64,000 nt of DNA from Pseudonocardia sp. TRM90224 (GTDB taxonomy: Bacteria > Actinomycetota > Actinomycetes > Mycobacteriales > Pseudonocardiaceae), in the NCBI RefSeq assembly GCF_021245725.1, contig NZ_JAJGSX010000032.1, positions 1 to 64,000 of the forward strand. Direction: 5' to 3'. A program made the position numbers and the translations under genes. Positions 1 to 7,215 of this stretch are shown piece by piece. The notes under the pieces were generated by a model, which saw only the letters and a program-made list of their open reading frames with translations, had not been told where the DNA came from and made no database searches. Position 1 is the stretch's first letter, and every line of letters begins with the position of its first letter.

Positions 1-167
1 CCCTCCCGCAGAAAATCGGCGACGAACTGCACCCGCGACCGGTCGATCTCCCGGACCACCCGTTCCATATCCCGGGACGCAAGAAACCTATCCGGGAACG
101 TTCCGGTGGCGGCCTCGACTTGTAACTCGGCGATACCGTCGAGTGTGGTGTCGAGCCCTCGGGACAT
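1..167 (-). CDS. 13E12-type DUF222/HNH protein, N-terminus only
   Basis: The first 55 codons of a gene that runs off the left edge of the window. The protein starts MSRGLDTTLDGIAELQVEAA and continues with a basic helix, the usual opening of actinobacterial DUF222/13E12-family proteins, which end in an HNH nuclease domain (not in view). The ATG is at 165-167. The start matches the start of the pseudogene at 28083-28408 (MSENLQAALDGVAQLQAD), and the bases just upstream (ACTCCATTTTAG) are also shared. The family is multicopy and overlaps the REP13E12 repeats in mycobacteria. Whether this copy is intact cannot be told. Confidence 0.7.
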   Translation of the reverse strand, partial: MSRGLDTTLDGIAELQVEAATGTFPDRFLASRDMERVVREIDRSRVQFVADFLRE

Positions 168-305
168 GACTCCATTTTAGTCGGATTGAAGATCATCGGC
201 CAGTGAATAGGGGTCGAGGAGCGAGAAAGTGTACTTTTGTGCACCCCCTAATCTGAACGAACGTGCCGCACCCGTGGTGCCGCTTTCGACCGCGCAGACT
301 TAGGT

Positions 306-372
306 GCGACGTCGCAGACCGCACAACCTCTGCGAGAACACAACGGGCCCTGCGAGGTCCCGCCGAAGGCGT
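306..372. repeat. REP-like repeat, degenerate copy
   Basis: A short hairpin-rich stretch whose reverse complement keeps spaced blocks (GACCTC, CA, GCC, GT, GTG) of the clearer copies at 16986-17040 and 28633-28688. Arms differ between copies while spacing is kept. Assignment to the family is tentative. Confidence 0.4.
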
Positions 373-608
373 GCCCGCCACCCACAGGTGGGGCTGAGAG
401 TGCCATCCCGTCGACCTGGAATACCCCCACCACACGGCCGCCCGTGGGCGGCCCCCAACAAAACGCGAGGAAACGGACGATGCTCCGCCCACGGGCGGCC
501 GTGTGGTATCCCCAAGAAGGTCGACGGGATGGCACGACCCAACCATCCCGGAGACTTGCCCGCCCGGCGAGGGCGCCCTTAAGAAACGCGACCACCAAGC
601 CCGACAGG
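373..608. repeat. Interspersed repeat next to 13E12-type gene
   Basis: Two blocks, about 373-410 (GCCCGCCACCCACAGGTGGG then CTGAGAGTGCCATCCCG) and about 545-608 (CCCGCCCGGCGAGGGCGCCC then a run before CGACCACCAAG), recur nearly unchanged at about 28815-28905. In both places the repeat lies a few hundred bases upstream of a 13E12-type start. Between the blocks sits a large hairpin (401-534). No convincing protein is encoded here. Confidence 0.75.
401..534. repeat. Large imperfect inverted repeat, about 50-bp arms
   Basis: The arm at 401-451 (starting TGCCATCCCGTCGACCT, ending GGCCGCCCGTGGGCGG) pairs with 485-534, leaving a 33-base loop. A short internal stretch (GGAATACCCCC against CTTCTTGGGGATA) is mismatched. 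This is longer than an ordinary terminator and resembles the core of a small non-autonomous element. Confidence 0.8.
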
Positions 609-670
609 ACCACCACAGCCGCGAGACCATCCGCCACGAACCCACCCAACGAACCACGTCGAGAACCCAC

Positions 671-979
671 GACCCACCCACCGAAACGCGAGACCCACCC
701 ACCGAAACGCGAGACTCGCCCACCGAAACGCGAGACTCGCCTACCGAAACGCGAGACTCGCCTACCGAGACGTGGGACTCGCCCGCCGAGACGTGGGACT
801 CGCCCGCCGAAACGCGAGACTCGCCCGTCGAAACGCGAGACTCGCCCGCCGAGACGTGGGACTCGCCCGCCGAAGCGTGGGACTCGCCGGTTGGAACGTG
901 GGACTCGCCGTGCTGGAGGTGTCGACTCGCCGTGCTGAAAGTGTCGACTCGCCGTGCTGGAGGTGGCGACTCGCCCGGC
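671..979. repeat. 21/22-bp tandem repeat array, 14 units
   Basis: Eleven 21-bp units (671-901) are followed by three 22-bp units (902-967) and a partial unit. Each starts GACTCGCC or GACCCACC; the second half alternates between a CCGAAACGCGA type and a CCGAGACGTGG type, and the last three carry GTGCTGGAGGTGTC-like tails. Units abut with no spacer. The array lies 25 bases past the stop of the minus-strand kinase gene. Frames through it give only repetitive peptides, so it is taken as non-coding. Confidence 0.9.
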
Positions 980-1003
980 GCAGTGCTGGACCTCGACTGA
1001 CGC

Positions 1004-2083
1004 TCACCCGCCGGCGTGCGGCAGGTGCACCGCGGCGTGCAGGCCGCCCTCGGCGCGCGGGGTGAGGGTGAGGGTGCCGTCGTGGGCGTGCGTGATGCTC
1101 TTGACGATCGCCAGCCCGAGGCCGACGCCCGCGTCGTGGGTGCGGATGCGTTGGGTGCCGCGCTGGAAGGGCTCGGTCAGCGTGGCGACGAGCTGCGGGG
1201 TGAGGCGGGGGCCGGTGTTCTCGACGGTGAGGGTCACACCGCCGGTGTCGAGGGCGCTCCGGACGTGCACGGTGCCGTGTTCGGGCAGGTTGTGGACGAT
1301 CGCGTTGTGCACCAGGTTCGTGGTCATCTGCAGCAGCAGCGCGTGCGAGCCGATGGTGGGCGTGAAGTCGCCTCCGGCGTCGAGCGTGGTGCCCTGCTTC
1401 TCCGCGAGCGGCAGGAGCGTTTCGACGGCTTCTTCCGCGATGAGGGAGAGGTCGATGTGTTCCCGGGCGAACACCCGCTGGTCGGTCCGGCTCAGGAGGA
1501 GCAACGCCTCCGTGAGGTCGATGGCCCGCGTGTTCACGAAGTGGAGCCGTTCGACCAGCTCCTTGCTGTCGCGGTCCGGGTCCTTGCGGGCCACGTCCAG
1601 CAGGGTCTGGGTGATCGCGAGCGGCGTGCGCAGCTCGTGCGAGGCGTTGGCGGCGAATCGGCGCTGCTCGGCGACGTGGGCATCGAGCCGGGCGAGCATG
1701 GTGTCGAAGGCGTCGGCGAGCTCGCGGAACTCGTCGCGACGGCCTTCGAGCGCGATCCGGTGGGTGAGGGACCCGTCCGCGGCCAGGCGGGTGGCGTGCG
1801 TGATGCGACCCAACGGCGCGAGCATCTGGCCGGCGAGCAGCCAGCCCCCCGCCAGCCCGAAGATCAGCAGGAACACCATCACCGCGGTCGCCGCCGGCGC
1901 GAACGCACGCACCAGGTCGCCCTGCAGGGTTCGGATCCCACCCACGGTGTAGATCACCTCGGGCACGTAGCGCAGAAGGAACACCCACACCGCGGCGAGC
2001 AGCAGCGCGCCGGCGACCATGAGGAACCCCGCGTAGCTGAGCGTGAGCTTGAGCCGGACGCTCAGGCCCGGTGCCCTATCCAC
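1004..2083 (-). CDS. Sensor histidine kinase (HAMP/HisKA), copy 1
   Basis: Membrane sensor kinase of 359 residues. Transmembrane helices lie near residues 14-38 and 63-86 with a short extracellular loop, then a HAMP region, the H-box ASHELRTPLA (His about 149), and N- and G-boxes (NLVHNAIVHN, DAGVGLGLAI). It overlaps the 3' end of the response-regulator gene by 8 bp, so the two are co-transcribed and the kinase presumably phosphorylates that regulator. It is closely similar to the second kinase at 2797-3900 along its whole length, differing most in the extracellular loop. The signal sensed is unknown; the nearby VanY gene makes a cell-wall signal possible. Confidence 0.93.
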   Translation of the reverse strand: MDRAPGLSVRLKLTLSYAGFLMVAGALLLAAVWVFLLRYVPEVIYTVGGIRTLQGDLVRAFAPAATAVMVFLLIFGLAGGWLLAGQMLAPLGRITHATRLAADGSLTHRIALEGRRDEFRELADAFDTMLARLDAHVAEQRRFAANASHELRTPLAITQTLLDVARKDPDRDSKELVERLHFVNTRAIDLTEALLLLSRTDQRVFAREHIDLSLIAEEAVETLLPLAEKQGTTLDAGGDFTPTIGSHALLLQMTTNLVHNAIVHNLPEHGTVHVRSALDTGGVTLTVENTGPRLTPQLVATLTEPFQRGTQRIRTHDAGVGLGLAIVKSITHAHDGTLTLTPRAEGGLHAAVHLPHAGG

Positions 2084-2738
2084 GGTCGATCCGGTATCCC
2101 ACCCCGGCGACGGTGGCGATCAGCCAGGGCTCGCCGAGCCGTTTGCGCAGCGCCGAGACGGTGATGCGGACGGCGTTGGTGAACGGGTCGGCGTTCTCGT
2201 CCCACGCCCGCTCCAACAGCTCCTCGGCGCTGATGACACCGCCTTCGGCGGCGACGAGTATCTCGAGCACGGCGAACTGCTTCCTGGTCAGGGCGACGTA
2301 GCGACCATCGCGGAAGACCTCGCGGCGGAACGGGTCGACCCGCAGGCCCGCGATCTCGCGCACCGGCGGCCTGCTGTGGCCGCGCCTGCGGTCGAGCGCC
2401 CTGAGCCGGAGGACGAGCTCTTGCAGCTCGAACGGCTTCGTGAGGTAGTCGTCGGCGCCGAGCCCGAAGCCGGATGCCTTGTCGTCGAGCCGGTCGGCCG
2501 CGGTCAGCATCAGGATCGGCATGCCGCTGCCGGAGGCGACGATGCGTTCGGCGACCTCGTCACCGGACGGCCCGGGGATGTCGCGGTCGAGGACGGCGAT
2601 GTCGTAGGCGTTGATGCTCAGCAGCTCCAGCGCGGTGTCGCCGTCGCCCGCGAGGTCGGCGGCGATCGCCTCCAGGCGCAGCCCGTCGCGAATGGCCTCT
2701 GCCATGAAGGGTTCGTCCTCGACGACCAATACACGCAC
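2076..2738 (-). CDS. OmpR/PhoB-family response regulator
   Basis: 220-residue regulator with an N-terminal receiver (VEDEP acidic pocket, phospho-acceptor Asp about 51, Lys in LTKPFEL) and a C-terminal winged helix ending VAGVGYRIDRG. A GTG at 2736-2738 is preferred: it places a TAGCAT -10 box exactly 7 nt upstream, the layout of a leaderless actinobacterial transcript, and begins with the typical VRVLVVEDE. A GTG further upstream (2762) would add eight atypical residues. The kinase at 1004-2083 follows with an 8-bp overlap; a second kinase lies upstream on the same strand. Likely autoregulated through direct repeats upstream. Confidence 0.92.
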   Translation of the reverse strand: MRVLVVEDEPFMAEAIRDGLRLEAIAADLAGDGDTALELLSINAYDIAVLDRDIPGPSGDEVAERIVASGSGMPILMLTAADRLDDKASGFGLGADDYLTKPFELQELVLRLRALDRRRGHSRPPVREIAGLRVDPFRREVFRDGRYVALTRKQFAVLEILVAAEGGVISAEELLERAWDENADPFTNAVRITVSALRKRLGEPWLIATVAGVGYRIDRG

Positions 2739-2745
2739 GCCCCCG

Positions 2746-2779
2746 ATGCTACGAGGCAGCACATATCGTCGACATATCG
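2746..2779 (-). promoter_or_regulatory. Leaderless promoter and direct-repeat operator of the regulator
   Basis: On the minus strand a TAGCAT -10 box (2746-2751) ends 7 nt before the GTG. Ten bases upstream lie two direct repeats reading CATATCG on the plus strand (2762-2768 and 2773-2779), 11 bp apart, one helical turn, as is usual for OmpR-family binding sites. The same geometry occurs at 3908-3941. Confidence 0.75.
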
Positions 2780-2796
2780 AGGACCCGGACGGCTGA

Positions 2797-3900
2797 TCAC
2801 CCGGCCGGTAGTCGGACCGTCGCTCTGAGTCCGCCCTCGGCCCGGGCGGCGAGCGTGAGGGTGCCGTCGTGCGCTTGTGTGATGCTTTTGACGATCGCCA
2901 GCCCGAGGCCGACGCCGGAGTCGTGCGTGCGGATGCGTCTGGCGCCGCGTTGGAATGGTTCGGTAAGTGTTGAGACCATTTGTGACGTGAGGTTTTCGCC
3001 GGTGTTCTCGACGATCAGGGTCGCGCCGTCGGGATGGGTGTCGGCGCGGACCCGCACGGTGCCGTTCCCGGGCAGGTTGTGAACGATCGCGTTGTGGATG
3101 AGGTTCGTGGTCAGCTGCAGCAGGAGCGTGGGCGACCCGACCGCGCGGGCGAGGTCGCCCGAGGTCTCGATGGTGACGCCGTGCTTCTCCGCGAGCGGGA
3201 GCAGCGTCTCTGCGGCCTCCTCCGCCAGCAGGGACAGGTCGACGGGTTCCCTCGCGAACGATCGCTGGTCGGCACGGCTGAGCAGCAGCAACGCTTCCGT
3301 GAGGTCGATCGCCCGGGAGTTGACGGCGCGCAGGCGGTCGTCGAGCACGTCGCTGTCGCGGTTCGGGTCGTTGCGGGCGACATCGAGCAGGGTCTGGGTG
3401 ATCGCCAGCGGGGTGCGCAGCTCGTGTGAGGCGTTGGCGGCGAATCGTTGCTGCTCGGCGACGTGGGCCTCGAGCTGGGCGAGCATGGTGTCGAAGGCGT
3501 CGGCGAGCTCGCGGAACTCGTCGCGGCGGCCCGGCAGCCGGATCCGGTGGGAGAGCGATCCGCTCGCGGCGAGCTGGGTGGCGGCGGTGATGCGGGTCAG
3601 CGGGGCGAGCATCCGCCCGGCCAGAAACCACCCTCCTACGAGGCCGAAAACCAGCAGGAACACCATCACCATCGCGGCCGCCGACACGAAGACGGAGGCG
3701 CCGAAGTTCCGCGGGTCCAGGGCGCGCAGGGCGTCGTCGAGGCTGGGGACGAACGAGACCTTGGGCGAGCCGCGCAGCAGGAACACCCACACCGCCGTGA
3801 GCAGCAGGACGCCCGCGAGCATCAGGAACCCCGCATAGCTGAGCGTGAGTTTGAGTCGAACGCTCAAACCGGGTGCCCTTTCCTCGATCGTCGTTCGCAC
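2797..3900 (-). CDS. Sensor histidine kinase, copy 2 (lost its own regulator)
   Basis: 367-residue paralogue of the kinase at 1004-2083 with the same plan: two membrane helices, HAMP, H-box ASHELRTPLA (His about 159), N-box NLIHNAIVHN and G-box DSGVGLGLAI. All catalytic motifs are present, so it should be active. Start chosen at GTG 3898-3900 because a TAGCAT -10 box lies exactly 7 nt upstream, as for the response regulator. No regulator gene sits between this promoter and the kinase. The likely origin is tandem duplication of a promoter-regulator-kinase unit followed by loss of one regulator; the surviving regulator may serve both kinases. Its extracellular loop differs from copy 1. Confidence 0.92.
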   Translation of the reverse strand: MRTTIEERAPGLSVRLKLTLSYAGFLMLAGVLLLTAVWVFLLRGSPKVSFVPSLDDALRALDPRNFGASVFVSAAAMVMVFLLVFGLVGGWFLAGRMLAPLTRITAATQLAASGSLSHRIRLPGRRDEFRELADAFDTMLAQLEAHVAEQQRFAANASHELRTPLAITQTLLDVARNDPNRDSDVLDDRLRAVNSRAIDLTEALLLLSRADQRSFAREPVDLSLLAEEAAETLLPLAEKHGVTIETSGDLARAVGSPTLLLQLTTNLIHNAIVHNLPGNGTVRVRADTHPDGATLIVENTGENLTSQMVSTLTEPFQRGARRIRTHDSGVGLGLAIVKSITQAHDGTLTLAARAEGGLRATVRLPAG

Positions 3901-3907
3901 CGTGCCG

Positions 3908-3941
3908 ATGCTACGCAACGACGCATATCGCCGACGTATCG
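3908..3941 (-). promoter_or_regulatory. Duplicated leaderless promoter/operator for kinase 2
   Basis: TAGCAT -10 box on the minus strand (3908-3913), then repeats CATATCG (3924-3930) and CGTATCG (3935-3941), 11 bp apart. Spacing from start codon to -10 box and to the repeats is identical to the copy at 2746-2779. It lies in the 87-bp gap shared with the divergent vanY-like gene and could control both directions. Confidence 0.72.
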
Positions 3942-3987
3942 AAAACCGGATACGTGCTGAGAACACCGGGCTGCCTTGACTGCAGGC

Positions 3988-4623
3988 ATGATTGGCACCA
4001 CACCAACTCGATCAGCGCCGCACCCGATTCGGTCGATGGTCGTCATTGCGGTGACCGGGATCGTCGTTGCAATTGTCGGACTCGGCTTCCGGTCGCTCGC
4101 GGCATCGTCCTCCTCGGTGGCGCAGGACGGCCGCCCGCGATCAGCACCCACACCGCCCCGCGACGCGCTCGGCGTGTCCGGCGGAGCCGTTCCGGCCGGC
4201 GCGACCGTCTTCGACGACGACGTCCCCGCCGTCGCCGAGCTCGATCCCGACCTGCTCGATGCCCTGCGCCGGGCCGCGACCGACGCCGAGGCCGACGGCG
4301 TCGCGTTCGTCGTCAACAGCGGTTGGCGCTCCCCGGAGTACCAGGCGCGGCTGCTGCGGGAGGCGGTCGCGAAGTACGGCTCGGAGGCGGAAGCGGCCCG
4401 TTGGGTCGCCACCCCGGACACTTCCCCGCACGTGTCCGGCGCGGCGATCGACATCGGGCCCTCCGAGGCCAGGGCGTGGCTGTCCGAGCACGGCGCCGGC
4501 TACGGGCTGTGCCAGATCTTCGGCAACGAACCCTGGCACTACGAGCTGCGCCCCGACGCCGTCGAGAACGGTTGCCCGCCCATGTACGCCGACCCGTCGC
4601 ACGACCCGCGGATGCAGCGCTGA
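3988..4623 (+). CDS. vanY: D-Ala-D-Ala carboxypeptidase, VanY/M15B type
   Basis: 211-residue membrane-anchored zinc peptidase expected to trim the terminal D-Ala of peptidoglycan stem peptides outside the cell. One membrane helix near residues 17-35 is followed by a linker and an M15B domain: NSGWRSPEYQ, the zinc motif SPHVSGAAID (His about 147) and EPWHYE (His about 183). The ATG at 3988 is preferred over an in-frame TTG at 3976. It is divergent from the second sensor kinase with 87 bp between starts, so control by the neighbouring two-component system is plausible, as in VanRS-type systems. No vanHAX-type genes are nearby, so glycopeptide resistance cannot be claimed. Confidence 0.85.
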   Translation: MIGTTPTRSAPHPIRSMVVIAVTGIVVAIVGLGFRSLAASSSSVAQDGRPRSAPTPPRDALGVSGGAVPAGATVFDDDVPAVAELDPDLLDALRRAATDAEADGVAFVVNSGWRSPEYQARLLREAVAKYGSEAEAARWVATPDTSPHVSGAAIDIGPSEARAWLSEHGAGYGLCQIFGNEPWHYELRPDAVENGCPPMYADPSHDPRMQR

Positions 4624-4639
4624 ACACCTCTGACCAGCG

Positions 4640-5374
4640 CTACCTCTCGACCGTGGCCCCTCGTCGGACCAGCTCGTACCGGTACGGGCGGGTCGTGGCG
4701 ACCTTGACGTAGCCGGCAGCCACCAGCACGTGGAAGTAGTCGGGGTGGGTCAGCGTCGTCGGCCGTGGCAGCCCGAGGCGCAGCGCCTTCTCCTGCGCGC
4801 TCTGCAGCCGGTCCTGGACGCCCGAGAGGCTCTTGCCGAGCCTCGACGCGACCTGCTTGAGCTGCAGCGGCACCGGGGGTGCCGTCGGTGGCGGCCAGGC
4901 GAGGTACTCGCCGAAGACGCCTTCGAGCGCGCTCAGCTCGGCGGGGGCGAGCGCGGGCGGCACGGGCCCGGACGTGGTGAGGCCGGGTAGCTCATGGACA
5001 GCGTTGCCCTCGGCGTCGAGGTAGCTGTCGGACTCCAGCAGGATCCAGTGCTGCTGGTCCGTCGCTGTCCCCGAGACCCGGATGCCGACCAGCGGCCACA
5101 GCACGACCTGCGACTTCTGGGCGCGGTACGACGCGAGGCCCCACGGATGGATCACCGCGCCGTTCCGGTTCGCCGTCCTGATCAGCCAGCCTTCGGTCGT
5201 CGCGGTCACGGTGACCGCCTGGCGCGAGATGCCGCCGTCGTGCACGGCGACGCCGAGCTCGATGTCGCCCTCGCGCCCCACGACCACCGGCCGGTCGAAC
5301 GGCGCGCGCAGCCCGGTCGGGATGCGGGAACGGTCGGGCGCCGACTCCCGGACGAGTATCCACCGCTCGCTCAT
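4640..5374 (-). CDS. FHA-like domain protein, partner of the Ser/Thr kinase
   Basis: 244 residues. An FHA-like beta-sandwich occupies about residues 10-115 (GREGDIELGV, then DGGISRQAV and TANRNGAVIH in the phosphopeptide-binding loop positions); the C-terminal part has a predicted winged-helix look ending in a Tyr-rich tail. Its ATG overlaps the stop of the kinase gene (ATGA), so both are translated from one mRNA. FHA proteins bind phosphothreonine, so this is probably a substrate or reader of the adjacent kinase. Soluble and cytoplasmic by sequence. The Ser-Arg-xx pattern is compatible with FHA but the match is by eye. Confidence 0.7.
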   Translation of the reverse strand: MSERWILVRESAPDRSRIPTGLRAPFDRPVVVGREGDIELGVAVHDGGISRQAVTVTATTEGWLIRTANRNGAVIHPWGLASYRAQKSQVVLWPLVGIRVSGTATDQQHWILLESDSYLDAEGNAVHELPGLTTSGPVPPALAPAELSALEGVFGEYLAWPPPTAPPVPLQLKQVASRLGKSLSGVQDRLQSAQEKALRLGLPRPTTLTHPDYFHVLVAAGYVKVATTRPYRYELVRRGATVER

Positions 5375-6936
5375 GAGCACCGCCAGGAGCCGTTGACCGT
5401 GATCTGCTGGTCGCCGCCGACACCGCTCGCGCCGCTGAGGCTGGTGTCGATCGTCCCCGAGAGCTGGTCGTCGGCGACGGTGAACTTGCCCGTGTTGGCG
5501 CCGCCGGTGATGAACGCCGCCGTGCCCGCGTACATCGTCATGAAGCCGCCGCGCTCGTCGGTGATGCTGGTCGTGTTGTAGTCGCCGGCGCCGCGGAAGT
5601 AGTTGGTGTTGAACGTGATCTCCACCGTGGCGTCGTCGATCGACCCCTTCACGGTCCACGACCAGCTGTCCCCGCCGAGCTTCATGCACGTCGCGGTCGC
5701 CGAGGTGAGCGTTCCGGAGGCGAAGCCGCCCACCTCGAGGGCCTGCGCGGTGCCTGAGCTGTTCGCGGGGGAGCCCTGCTCGCTCGTCGGCACCTCGCTG
5801 CCCGCCGTCCCTGGCGTCGTCGCTGTCGTCGCCGGGTCGGTGGGGCGGAGGTAGAGCGCGAGCCCGGCGACCGCGGCGATGACGACGACGGTGATCGCGA
5901 TCGCGACGACGGCCCGGCGGCGTCCGCCCCCTGACGGTGCGGGGGCCGGTGCCGGTGGGGGAGGAACGGGAGCGGGCGGCGTGGCGGCGAACCGCGGGGG
6001 CGGTCCGGGAACCGCGGTCTCGGTCCTTGGGGCTTGGCCTGCGAACCGGGGCGGAGGAGGCGGGGGTCGCCTGACTGTCGTCGTCCCTCCGGCGGGTGCC
6101 GCTGCCGGGTGGTCAGTCTGCAAGCTGTGCTGCGCGTTGATCGCCAGCTCGGTGGTGGTGGCGAACCGGTGCTCGGGGTTCTTCGCCATTGCCCGCGCGA
6201 CGACGTGGTCGAGCGCGACGGGTACGCCCGGCCTGACCTGCGACGGCGCCGGCGGCGGGGTGTGCAGGTGCGCGTACATCTTGGCGGCGACGCCGCCGGT
6301 GAACGGTTTGGTGGCGGTGAGCGCCTCGTGGAGCACGCAGCCGAGCGCGTAGACGTCGACCCGGTGGTCGAGCGGACCGGCGCCGAACTGCTCGGGGGCC
6401 ATGTAGTCGGCGGTCCCGATCGTTGCGCCGGTGGCGGTGAGCGCGGTCGCCGAGTCGGAGCGGGCGATGCCGAAGTCGACGAGGTGGACGAAGTCCTCGC
6501 CGCGGTCGGTCTCGCTGATCAGCACGTTCGACGGCTTCACGTCGCGGTGCACCAGCCGGGCGGCGTGCGCCGCAGCCAGCGCGGTGGCGATCTGGGCGAT
6601 GATCGCGACCGCGCGCGCAGGGGGCAGCGGTCCGGTCTGGCGGATCAGGTCGGCGAGATCGGTGCCGGAGATCAGCCGCATGTCGATGTAGAGCTGTCCG
6701 GCGATCTCGCCGTAGTCGTGGATGGGGATGATGTGCGGCTCGGTCAGCCGGGCGGCGAGCTCGGCTTCGCGGCGGAAGCGCGCCTGGTACTCGTGGTCCT
6801 TCGCGAGGTGCACGGGCAGCCGTTTCAGCGCCACCGTCCGCTTCTTGACGGTGTCGAACGCGCGGTACACGTCGCCCATGCCGCCGCGTCCGACCAGCTC
6901 GTCGAGCCGGTACGGCCCGAACAGCTCACCTTGCAT
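5371..6936 (-). CDS. PknB-type Ser/Thr protein kinase with extracellular domain
   Basis: 521-residue single-pass receptor kinase. The catalytic domain (about 1-275) has GRGGMGDVY, the ATP-anchoring Lys in ALKRL, HRDVKPSNV, DFG and APEQ. A Pro/Ala-rich linker leads to a membrane helix (about 345-368). The roughly 120-residue extracellular domain has no PASTA repeats; it contains CMKLGGDSWSW, GAGDYN, TGKFTV and ends GSWRCS, with two Cys that could pair. The same domain ends the divergent secreted protein at 7216-8106. The gene is followed by an FHA gene with ATGA overlap. Ligand unknown. Confidence 0.93.
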   Translation of the reverse strand: MQGELFGPYRLDELVGRGGMGDVYRAFDTVKKRTVALKRLPVHLAKDHEYQARFRREAELAARLTEPHIIPIHDYGEIAGQLYIDMRLISGTDLADLIRQTGPLPPARAVAIIAQIATALAAAHAARLVHRDVKPSNVLISETDRGEDFVHLVDFGIARSDSATALTATGATIGTADYMAPEQFGAGPLDHRVDVYALGCVLHEALTATKPFTGGVAAKMYAHLHTPPPAPSQVRPGVPVALDHVVARAMAKNPEHRFATTTELAINAQHSLQTDHPAAAPAGGTTTVRRPPPPPPRFAGQAPRTETAVPGPPPRFAATPPAPVPPPPAPAPAPSGGGRRRAVVAIAITVVVIAAVAGLALYLRPTDPATTATTPGTAGSEVPTSEQGSPANSSGTAQALEVGGFASGTLTSATATCMKLGGDSWSWTVKGSIDDATVEITFNTNYFRGAGDYNTTSITDERGGFMTMYAGTAAFITGGANTGKFTVADDQLSGTIDTSLSGASGVGGDQQITVNGSWRCS

Positions 6937-7215
6937 GGGAGCACTCTGCCAACGAAGGGCCGGGGAGTCACGCGTACCTGACTACTCTCGGGGGTCGATT
7001 AGGCCATTCGTCCCAGGTCGCTGCTGGGTGCCCCTGCCGCGTGGCAGGTTTCGCCACCCCTCCCGACGAATGCGCAGGTCAACCGCCTGCGGTGGCCGAC
7101 CCTGCTACGTGGCAGTCATGACGCGCCCCACCTCGCACTGGTCTTCTGCTTGCAAGCCGGACGGAGCGCCGCTTCGGCAGACGCCATCAGACGCCAAGCC
7201 TCACAGGAGCAGAAA

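Noticed and set aside
671..979. Tandem array as a CRISPR
   Set aside because: Units abut without unique spacers, and no cas genes are near.
444..1000. Repetitive ORFs through the tandem array (ETRDSP-like peptides)
   Set aside because: Several frames are open only because the unit is 21 bp; no start site or family supports a protein.
2076..4623. Glycopeptide-resistance (van) cluster
   Set aside because: Only a VanY-type gene and a generic OmpR-type system are present; vanH, vanA and vanX are absent.
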